NCBI GenBank assembly: GCA_036279015.1
Contig: DASUJY010000014.1
Span: 1 to 38,983 of the forward strand
From: DATEOR01 sp036279015
GTDB lineage: Bacteria; Actinomycetota; Thermoleophilia; Gaiellales; Gaiellaceae
Reading direction: 5' to 3'
Length of the DNA stretch: 38,983 nucleotides
Positions 25,053 to 30,968 of the stretch are shown here, piece after piece. The notes below the pieces were generated by a model, which was not told the origin of the DNA, did no database searches, and saw only the letters and a program-made list of their open reading frames with translations. A program made the position numbers and the translations under genes. Position 1 is the stretch's first letter, and every line of letters starts with the position of its first letter.

Positions 25053-26641
25053 CGCTCGCTCCGGTCTGCGATCCCCGCCAGGAGGGATTGCCTGTCGACC
25101 TTTCCGGTCGACGTCTTAGGCAGGCTGGTCATGAACTCGAATATCTCAGGAACCATGTAGCGCGGCAGTGAGAGCGCGCAATGACGCGCGAGCTCCGCGG
25201 GCTCGAGATCGCCCTCGAGCCCCACGAACGCGACGATCCGGTTCGTGATCAGCTCGTCGGGCACGGCGAGCACGGCGCACTCGGTCACGGCTGGATGCGA
25301 CAGAAGGGTCGCCTCGATCTCGCCGAGCTCGATCCGGTAGCCGCGACTCTTCACCTGGGCGTCGCGACGGCCCAAAAACCAGAGGTCTCCATGCTCGTCT
25401 CGTCGGACGAGGTCGCCCGTGCGGTAGGCGGGCGTGCGAAGGCCCTCTGCGCGAAGCGGGGCGCCGAGGGAACGGGCCGAGCGGTCGGGATCGCCCCAGT
25501 AGCCCTGCATGACCGTCGGGCCCCGGACGCAGAGCTCGCCGATCTCGCCGGTCGCCGCCGGTGATCCGTCCTCCAGGATCGCGTAGGCGTCGACGCCGTC
25601 GATCGCCTTCCCGATCGGGATTGCCTCCTGGCCGGGCGCGAGCGGGCGCTGAAGCTCGTAGTAGGTGCAGGCGTTCGTCTCGGTCGGGCCGAAGAGGTTG
25701 AGGAACCGGGCCTCGGGGAGGAGCTCCATCAGCCTGGCGAGGTGCTTGGGCGGGAAGACCTCGCCGGCGAAGAGCACTGCCCGCAGGCGAGGCAGCGCGC
25801 CCTCGGTCAGCCCGCCGCGGAGAGTGAGCGCCGTCAGGGCCGAGGGGACCGAGTACCAGATCGAGATCTCGCCGTCCGCGATGAAGCTGCCGAGCTCGCG
25901 CGGGAAGGCGGAGAGATGCGAAGGGACGAGGACGACCGCCGCTCCCCCCCGCACGGCGGCGAACAGGTCGAAGACGGAGAGGTCGAAGTGGAGCGGCGCG
26001 TGGCTCGACAGGCGGTCCTCGCCCTGCACGGCGACGCAGTCCCCCGCCCACTCGACGAAGGCGAGGGAGTTCAGATGCGAGAGCATGACGCCCTTCGGAG
26101 TTCCGGTCGACCCCGACGTGTACAGGATGTAGGCCAGGTCGAGGCTCACGATCCCACTTCGCGGAGCGCTCTCGGGATACGCGGCTTCCTCTGCCGACCC
26201 GATTGCCCGCACGCCCGGGACGACCTTTTCGGCGTCGGGCTCGCCGTTCAGGAGGACGACCGCCTCGAGCTCGCGGTGCGCGTCCGCGACTGCGGGAAGC
26301 GTCGCCGCCTTCTCCCGCCCGCTCAGGAGGACGCGGAGGCCGCAGTCGGAGGCGATGTAGCCGATGCGAGCAGGGGGCGCGTGCGGATCGAGCGGGACGT
26401 AGGCGGCGCCGCTCTTCAGGACGCCGTAGATGCCGACGACCGCCTCGAGCGACTTCTCCAGGTAGAGGCCGACGCGATCTCCCGGCGAGACGCCGAGATC
26501 GACGAGCAGATGCGCGACCCGGTTTGCCCGGCTCTCGAGCTCGGCGTACGTCAGCGTGCGCGAGCCGTCGACGACCGCGAGCGCGCCGGGGCTCCGGGCG
26601 GCGGATGCCTCGAGGAGCTCGTGCAGGAGGGTCGGTCTCAT
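25049..26641 (-). CDS. Stand-alone adenylation enzyme (amino acid/acyl-ACP ligase), prolyl-like pocket
   Basis: 530 residues, ANL superfamily. LTYAELE (A2 region), YILYTSGSTGTPKG (A3, ATP), HFDLSVFDLF (A4), NLFGPTE (A5), YRTGDLVRR (A7), GRRDAQVKSRGYRIELGEIE (A8) and the catalytic Lys514 in PKTSTGKVDR (A10) are all present. It activates a carboxylic acid as acyl-AMP and loads it on the carrier protein. Aligned by eye to GrsA, the pocket is Asp220, Leu221, Phe224, Tyr263, Leu290, Ala292, Leu316, Ala324, Cys325, Lys514. This DLFYLALACK reads very near the prolyl code I recall for PltF/RedM (DLLYLALVCK). Starts and stops overlap both neighbours (ATGA). Confidence 0.9.
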   Translation of the reverse strand: MRPTLLHELLEASAARSPGALAVVDGSRTLTYAELESRANRVAHLLVDLGVSPGDRVGLYLEKSLEAVVGIYGVLKSGAAYVPLDPHAPPARIGYIASDCGLRVLLSGREKAATLPAVADAHRELEAVVLLNGEPDAEKVVPGVRAIGSAEEAAYPESAPRSGIVSLDLAYILYTSGSTGTPKGVMLSHLNSLAFVEWAGDCVAVQGEDRLSSHAPLHFDLSVFDLFAAVRGGAAVVLVPSHLSAFPRELGSFIADGEISIWYSVPSALTALTLRGGLTEGALPRLRAVLFAGEVFPPKHLARLMELLPEARFLNLFGPTETNACTYYELQRPLAPGQEAIPIGKAIDGVDAYAILEDGSPAATGEIGELCVRGPTVMQGYWGDPDRSARSLGAPLRAEGLRTPAYRTGDLVRRDEHGDLWFLGRRDAQVKSRGYRIELGEIEATLLSHPAVTECAVLAVPDELITNRIVAFVGLEGDLEPAELARHCALSLPRYMVPEIFEFMTSLPKTSTGKVDRQSLLAGIADRSER

Positions 26642-27783
26642 AGCCCGAGGTAGGCGGCCACGATGTTGCGCTGGATCTCCGAGGTGCCCGAGTAGAGGCG
26701 GCTGCCGAGCGCGTCCCTGACGTCGCGCTCGATCTCGTACTCGGCGATGTAGCCGTAGCCGCCGTGAACCTGGAGGGCATCGAGGCTCGAGTGCACGAAC
26801 GACTCGCTGAGGGCGAGCTTCGTCAGGGCCGAGTCGAGCGGGGTGGACTCCCCGGAATCGAGCAGCCAGCCGAGGCGGTAGAGCATCAGCTTCGACGTCT
26901 CGAGCCGCAACTTCATGTCGACGATCTTGTGGCCCACCGCCTGGAAGGATCCGATCGGCCGGCCGTACTGCTTGCGTTCCCTCGCGTGCGAGAGCGAGCG
27001 CTCGAGCTGCCGCTCCATGGCTCCGACCACCGAGGCGAGGATGCAGCCGCGCTCCCAGTGCATGGCCGTGTTGAAGACAGCGGACCCCTGGCCCACCTCG
27101 CCGAGGAGCTGGTCCTCCGAGAGCTCGCAGCCGTCCAGGAAGAGCTCGCTCATCGGCGACGTGCGCAGGCCCAGCTTGTGGAGTGGCTCCCCGAGCGTGA
27201 GCCCCTCGGATTCCTTCGGAACGAGGAAGGCGGTGAGACCTCGTAGGGCGTTGCCGGGCTGCGTCGTCGCGAAGACGAGGAAGACGTCCGCGATCGGTCC
27301 GTTCGTCACGAAGGTCTTGCTGCCGTTGAGGACGAACCGGCCGTCTCGCTGTTCGGCGGTCGTTCGCAGGGAGAGGGCGTCCGAGCCCGAGTCGGGCTCG
27401 GACATGGCGTGTGCTCCGATCAGCGAGCCGTCGCACATGGGCGGCAAGTAGCGACGCTTCTGCTCCTCGGTCGCGAACTTGACGATCGGAAGCTCGCACG
27501 CCCACATCTGGGCGTTGAGGGAGAACACGAGGCCGCTGTCCGCGCACCCGTACCCGAGCCCCTCGAGAGCGGCGATCGTCGTGAGCGCGTCTGCTCCGGA
27601 GCCGCCGTAGGCCGCGGGCACCGGCAGGCCCTGGATGCCGAACCGCGCACACTTCTCCCAGGCCTCGCGAGAGAACTCTCCGCGCAGATCGCGGCTCGTG
27701 ACGTCGTCGGAGAGCTCGGCGCGGGCGAAGCGGACGACCGTGTCGCGGAACTGCCGTTGCTCCTCGCTCCAGTCGAAGTTCAC
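26638..27783 (-). CDS. Acyl-CoA dehydrogenase-family flavoprotein, likely carrier-protein dehydrogenase
   Basis: 381 residues with the full ACAD fold: FDWSEEQRQFRDTVVRFARAEL, AMSEPDSGSD (FAD region), ERKQYGRPIGSFQAVGHKIVDM, LQVHGGYGYIAEYEIERDVRDAL and GTSEIQRNIVA. The usual medium-chain catalytic Glu (Y-E-G-T) is replaced by Ser (LYSGTSEIQR). Glu244 in HWERGCILA matches the isovaleryl-CoA dehydrogenase base position. That arrangement is shared with the prolyl-carrier-protein dehydrogenases of pyrrole pathways, so oxidation of a carrier-bound amino acid is likely. GTG 27783 overlaps the upstream stop (GTGA), and its own stop overlaps the adenylation gene start. Confidence 0.9.
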   Translation of the reverse strand: MNFDWSEEQRQFRDTVVRFARAELSDDVTSRDLRGEFSREAWEKCARFGIQGLPVPAAYGGSGADALTTIAALEGLGYGCADSGLVFSLNAQMWACELPIVKFATEEQKRRYLPPMCDGSLIGAHAMSEPDSGSDALSLRTTAEQRDGRFVLNGSKTFVTNGPIADVFLVFATTQPGNALRGLTAFLVPKESEGLTLGEPLHKLGLRTSPMSELFLDGCELSEDQLLGEVGQGSAVFNTAMHWERGCILASVVGAMERQLERSLSHARERKQYGRPIGSFQAVGHKIVDMKLRLETSKLMLYRLGWLLDSGESTPLDSALTKLALSESFVHSSLDALQVHGGYGYIAEYEIERDVRDALGSRLYSGTSEIQRNIVAAYLGL

Positions 27784-28514
27784 GAGCGCCTCGAATGTCG
27801 CAACGGCCTGTACGGGAAGGTCTCCGAGCGCCGGTCGGGCACCCTGACCAGCAGGCGCCCGTTCGAGACGCCGAGGGACGAGAGCAGATAGCGGGCGCCG
27901 AGCAGGCGCACCGGCTTCCAGCCGCTGATCCCGTACACCCAGCGGGCAGGGAGGTTGTCGGTGTCGACGTAGCCGAGGAGCCGGCGCCGCCCGCTCTGGA
28001 GGAGCATGGCTTCCATCTGCCGGAGTATCTCCGTTGCGCGGCCGCCGCCTCTGGTGGACTCCTCGAGCTCGAACTTGAAGCACCAGGCATCGCCCGGGGA
28101 AAGGGGTAGGCCGAAGAACGTCACCTGCAGATCGCCGCCGCCGTCAGCCCGTGCGAGCGTCTCGGCATCGATCAGCCAGAACTGGCTCACGGGCCTGCCG
28201 TCGAAGAAGCCGAGGATGCACCTGTAGCCGAGCGCGAGCCGCGCGCGGGCCTTGCGCTCACCGACCGGGTTGTTCCGGGTGATCGCCCTCGTGAACTCGA
28301 CGATCTCGTCCTCGGAACCCTCCCGAACCTCGAGACCTTGTGCATTTTCCGCTCCTGGCGGGTCGGCGGCGAGATGCTTCTCGAGGACGATGTACTCCTC
28401 GTGCGAGTAGATGCGCCCAGCTGCCTTGGCGAGGATCTGGCGCCCGCCCGCACGGAGCCCCTGCTCCCTCAGAAGGCCCTGGACTCGGCGGACGACACCC
28501 CTTGGCCCCGGCAT
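27780..28514 (-). CDS. GNAT-family acyltransferase
   Basis: 244 residues, first gene of the acyl-carrier operon. GFFDGRPVSQFWLI, VTFFGLPLSPGDAWCFKFELEESTRGGGRATEILRQMEAMLL and LGYVDTDNLPARWVYGISGWKPV fit a GNAT core: a central beta hairpin, the acyl donor-binding helix start at RGGGRATEIL, and the N-x-x-A-x-x-x-Y catalytic-loop pattern near the C-terminus. The N-terminal 75 residues are extra. ATG 28514 lies 10 nt after TAGTGT with no Shine-Dalgarno; TTG 28541 is an upstream alternative that overlaps this hexamer. The donor may be acyl-CoA or the operon's carrier protein. Confidence 0.75.
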   Translation of the reverse strand: MPGPRGVVRRVQGLLREQGLRAGGRQILAKAAGRIYSHEEYIVLEKHLAADPPGAENAQGLEVREGSEDEIVEFTRAITRNNPVGERKARARLALGYRCILGFFDGRPVSQFWLIDAETLARADGGGDLQVTFFGLPLSPGDAWCFKFELEESTRGGGRATEILRQMEAMLLQSGRRRLLGYVDTDNLPARWVYGISGWKPVRLLGARYLLSSLGVSNGRLLVRVPDRRSETFPYRPLRHSRRS

Positions 28515-28524
28515 CGAGTTGCGG

Positions 28525-28530
28525 ACACTA
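28525..28530 (-). promoter_or_regulatory. Candidate -10 element of the acyl-carrier operon
   Basis: TAGTGT on the minus strand ends 10 nt before ATG 28514, with no Shine-Dalgarno between, in line with the other short-leader starts here. A second TAGTGT at 28665-28670 on the plus strand serves the divergent gene. Confidence 0.4.
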
Positions 28531-28664
28531 ACAAGGTTCAAATCGCTGCTCTAGCCGGAAACCCCTGCTAGTTGGCGGCTTCTGGGACACGTTCACCGAC
28601 TCGCCGGCGACCACATCCGGCCGTGGCCGAGCGGAGGCTACTCCGTGCCGTCCGATCGCTTGCC

Positions 28665-28670
28665 TAGTGT
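28665..28670 (+). promoter_or_regulatory. Candidate -10 element for the zinc-ribbon gene
   Basis: TAGTGT lies 40 nt before ATG 28711, leaving room for a leader with the strong AGAGGAAGGAAGG ribosome binding site at 28696-28708. Confidence 0.4.
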
Positions 28671-28710
28671 GCTCTCCTGGCGGTGTTGCCCCCTGAGAGG
28701 AAGGAAGGCG

Positions 28711-28926
28711 ATGGGCAACGTGAGGATCACCTGGAACGACTCGGCCATCGAGCAGTTCAGGCAGAGGGCCATCGGGAACGCCTTCGACCAACTGACCACG
28801 AAGTGCCCGAAGTGCGGGACGAGCCCCAGGGTCAGGCAGTACGGACGCTACTTCTGTGAGTGCGGCTACCTCGAGGGAGTCGTCACGGAAAGGACCGGCA
28901 CTGCCCATGACGGGGAAGCCGAGTGA
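28711..28926 (+). CDS. Small zinc-ribbon protein of unknown function
   Basis: 71 residues. The centre reads CPKCGTSPRVRQYGRYFCECGY: a CxxC pair and a CxC pair, typical of a zinc ribbon or rubredoxin-like knuckle. The first 28 residues (MGNVRITWNDSAIEQFRQRA) are not recognised and the C-terminal tail is acidic. ATG 28711 is decided by a strong AGGAAGG Shine-Dalgarno a few bases upstream, unlike most genes here. No partner is apparent; it lies alone between the acyl-carrier operon and tRNA-Ser. A longer start at 28645 would lack that ribosome site. Confidence 0.75.
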   Translation: MGNVRITWNDSAIEQFRQRAIGNAFDQLTTKCPKCGTSPRVRQYGRYFCECGYLEGVVTERTGTAHDGEAE

Positions 28927-28991
28927 AGCGGTCATGCCTTACGCCGGATGGGTTCGAGCGCGGAGAAAGGTCTTGCTAATCCGTGTGACAG

Positions 28992-29080
28992 CGGAGGGGG
29001 AGGGATTCGAACCCTCGATCCGCCTAACGACGGATAACGGTTTTCGAGACCGCCGCATTCGTCCGCTCTGCCACCCCTCC
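28992..29080 (-). tRNA. tRNA-Ser (anticodon CGA)
   Basis: 89 nt on the minus strand. The acceptor GGAGGGG pairs with CCCCTCC, the T arm GAGGG-TTCGAAT-CCCTC is complete, a long variable arm marks a class II tRNA, and the anticodon loop CTCGAAA gives CGA at 29046-29044, reading UCG codons. Discriminator base G at 28992; the 3' CCA is not encoded. It follows the histidine kinase gene in the same direction. Confidence 0.95.
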
Positions 29081-29091
29081 GGCGCGCGGAC

Positions 29092-29121
29092 AGTGTAGCG
29101 ACGGCTTCGCGCGGATCTCAG
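29092..29121 (-). promoter_or_regulatory. Candidate promoter of tRNA-Ser
   Basis: On the minus strand CTGAGA (29121-29116), an 18-nt spacer and TACACT (29097-29092) precede the tRNA, whose 5' end is 11 nt further on. The -35 box overlaps the stop codon of the kinase gene. Confidence 0.5.
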
Positions 29122-30227
29122 GCACCTCGCAGGGTTCTCTCGTGCGCTGCAAGGGAGTGGGACGGCGACGGTTCCGCCACCCGGAGGTGCGCCGCTCGCG
29201 GGCGGAAGCCGGGCAGATGGAGCGCGAAGCTGGAGCCATCCTCCGACGTCTCGACCGTGCAGCGCCCTCCGTGCGCCTTCGCGATTGTGTCCACGATCGC
29301 AAGGCCGAGACCGACGCCGCCCTCCGCCCGCGTTCGTGCAGGATCCGCCCGCGAGAAGCGCTCGAAGATCCGGTCGACGGCGTCCCTGGCGATGCCACTG
29401 CCGCGGTCGGCGACGACGATGGAGATTTCGTCGCCGCTCGCCGTGGCAGAGAGCTTGATCGGATCTGAGACGTCCGTGTACTTGACTGCGTTCTCGAGCA
29501 GGGCGTCGAGGGCGCTTCTCAGGGTCTCGGGATCCGCTCGAAGCGTCCCGACCGGCAGGTGCCCGAGGCGCCACGGGCGCTCGGCGGCTCCCGACCAGCG
29601 AAGGAAGACGTCCTCGAGGAAAGGCTCCATGTCGATGTCCGATCGCGTGACGAAGTCGGGATGCTCGGCCTTCGCGAGCAGGAGGAGGCGTTCGAGGACG
29701 TGCTCGATGCGCGCCAACTCGTCGAGAGCGACCTCGATCTCCTGGGTTCGGCCGGCCGAGCGCTCGAACACCTCCAGGTGCCCGCGGGCGATCGTGACGG
29801 GTGTCCGCAGCTCGTGTGAGGCATCGTGGACGAAGCGCTTCTGCCGCTCGAGGAGTGACGCGCGTTCGTCGGCCAGGAGCTCGATGGCCTGAAGCGCTTG
29901 CTGGCGGCGGCGAGCGTGCCAGACCATGGCGAGGAACATGGCGGACATGAGCGGCACCTCCGTGAGCTCGCCCCACGCCTGGGCGCCGTCGTGGATCTCG
30001 ACGAGGATGACGATGCCGGTGGCGACACAGACGGTCGCGAGCGTCACGACCATGGGCGCCGCTCGCCAGATGCGAAAGCCGTAGACGAGCGTCAGGCTGA
30101 CCCAGATGAAGTGGAAGGGGATCGTCTCCCACGTCTCCCAGCCGATCATCGCCACGAGGTTGGCCGCCGCGAAGGCGCCCCAGGCGAGCTCGGTGGCGTT
30201 ACGCCGCGACCAGGCGATAGCCCGCAT
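29118..30227 (-). CDS. Sensor histidine kinase (OmpR-system partner)
   Basis: 369 residues. The N-terminal 105 residues contain about four membrane segments (WGAFAAANLVAMIGW, FIWVSLTLVYGF, PMVVTLATVCVATGIVILVEI, PLMSAMFLAMVW) and little extracytoplasmic sequence, so the stimulus may be sensed in or at the membrane. The H box HDASHELRTP has phospho-accepting His138. The N box (LLENAVKYT), G1 (VADRGSGIARD), F box (IFERFSRAD) and G2 (GGVGLGLAIV) are complete. ATG 30227 overlaps the response regulator end by 29 bp. The shared unit diverges from the oxidase operon. Confidence 0.92.
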   Translation of the reverse strand: MRAIAWSRRNATELAWGAFAAANLVAMIGWETWETIPFHFIWVSLTLVYGFRIWRAAPMVVTLATVCVATGIVILVEIHDGAQAWGELTEVPLMSAMFLAMVWHARRRQQALQAIELLADERASLLERQKRFVHDASHELRTPVTIARGHLEVFERSAGRTQEIEVALDELARIEHVLERLLLLAKAEHPDFVTRSDIDMEPFLEDVFLRWSGAAERPWRLGHLPVGTLRADPETLRSALDALLENAVKYTDVSDPIKLSATASGDEISIVVADRGSGIARDAVDRIFERFSRADPARTRAEGGVGLGLAIVDTIAKAHGGRCTVETSEDGSSFALHLPGFRPRAAHLRVAEPSPSHSLAAHERTLRGA

Positions 30228-30864
30228 GGCGAACCGTCTCGATGGGAGCTTCGGGCCCGAGCTTCTTCCGCAGGCGGCGGACGCAGACCTCGACGACGTT
30301 CGAGCCCGGGTCGAAGCTATAGCCCCACACTTCGGCGAGCAGCCGCTCGCGGCTCAGCACCTCTCCCGCGTGGAGAACGAAGTGGTGGAGCAGCCGGAAC
30401 TCGCGATCGGATAGGTCGGTGACGAGGGCACCGAGCCGGGCCTGTCGGCGGGCGAGGTCGAGAGCCAGCGTCCCGACCGTGACGACATTCGTGTCCCCCG
30501 TCCAGTGCGACTGACGGAGCTGCGCGCGCACTCTCGCGATCAGCTCGACCAGGGCGAATGGCTTGGAGACGTAGTCGCTCGCCCCCAGCTCGAAGCCGCG
30601 CAGCTTCGTGGGGAGGTCGGCGCGCGCCGAGAGGATGACCACGGGCAGCTCCGGGCGGTGATGCTTCAACTCGCGGAGGACCGTGAGGCCGTCGAGCCCC
30701 GGAAGCAGCAGATCCAGGACGACGAGGTCCGGCGGATCGGCCCGCGCCCGCTCGAGCCCCGCGGCGCCGTGAACGGCCGAAGAGACGCTGAATCCCTCCC
30801 CCTCGAGCCCCCGTACGAGAAACGAGAGGATCCTCGGTTCGTCCTCGATGACCAGGATTCGCAT
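30199..30864 (-). CDS. OmpR/PhoB-family response regulator
   Basis: 221 residues. The receiver has acidic Glu7/Asp8, phospho-acceptor Asp51 (VVLDLLLPG), Ser79 and Lys101 (SKPF). The C-terminal winged helix spans about residues 125-221 with the DNA-binding SDREFRLLHHFVLHAGEVLSRERLL and VRRLRKKLG segments. It is coupled to the kinase. The upstream 104 bp carries its predicted promoter and three tandem ATGAC repeats at 11-bp spacing, which suit binding of a head-to-tail dimer. The probable targets are itself and the divergent cbb3-type oxidase operon (inference). Confidence 0.93.
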   Translation of the reverse strand: MRILVIEDEPRILSFLVRGLEGEGFSVSSAVHGAAGLERARADPPDLVVLDLLLPGLDGLTVLRELKHHRPELPVVILSARADLPTKLRGFELGASDYVSKPFALVELIARVRAQLRQSHWTGDTNVVTVGTLALDLARRQARLGALVTDLSDREFRLLHHFVLHAGEVLSRERLLAEVWGYSFDPGSNVVEVCVRRLRKKLGPEAPIETVRHAGYRLVAA

Positions 30865-30879
30865 GGCCGACGCGCGCCG

Positions 30880-30908
30880 ACCATATGTGAATGACCTGGA
30901 AATGACAA
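30880..30908 (-). promoter_or_regulatory. Predicted promoter of the two-component system
   Basis: On the minus strand TTGTCA (30908-30903), a 17-nt spacer and TATGGT (30885-30880) precede ATG 30864 by 15 nt. The -35 box lies inside the ATGAC repeat array, so regulator binding could block it (autoregulation). Confidence 0.6.
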
Positions 30909-30928
30909 CGTTATGACACCTTTGTCAT
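30891..30928. promoter_or_regulatory. Tandem ATGAC repeats: likely response-regulator operator
   Basis: ATGACC at 30891, ATGACA at 30902 and ATGACA at 30913 are spaced exactly 11 bp, one helical turn. TGTCAT at 30923-30928 forms an inverted partner with the last repeat. The array ends 5 bp before the -35 of the oxidase promoter and covers the -35 of the regulator promoter. Repeats are directly visible; the link to the OmpR-type regulator is inferred from family practice. Confidence 0.65.
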
Positions 30929-30933
30929 CTGAC

Positions 30934-30961
30934 TGGACACACGCGCGCGGGCGCCTAGATT
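30934..30961 (+). promoter_or_regulatory. Predicted promoter of the cbb3-type oxidase operon
   Basis: TGGACA (30934-30939), a 16-nt spacer and TAGATT (30956-30961) end 7 nt before ATG 30969. The spacing places the transcript start at or next to the ATG, so the first gene is probably leaderless. Confidence 0.6.
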
Positions 30962-30968
30962 TCCCGCG

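Noticed and set aside
25049..28090. 1013-residue fusion of dehydrogenase region and adenylation enzyme
   Set aside because: The N-terminal half is in the wrong frame relative to the true dehydrogenase; the separate genes share ATGA at 26638-26641.
28939..30132. 397-residue minus-strand open frame across tRNA-Ser
   Set aside because: It runs through the tRNA and in a second frame of the kinase gene, whose H, N and G boxes are intact.
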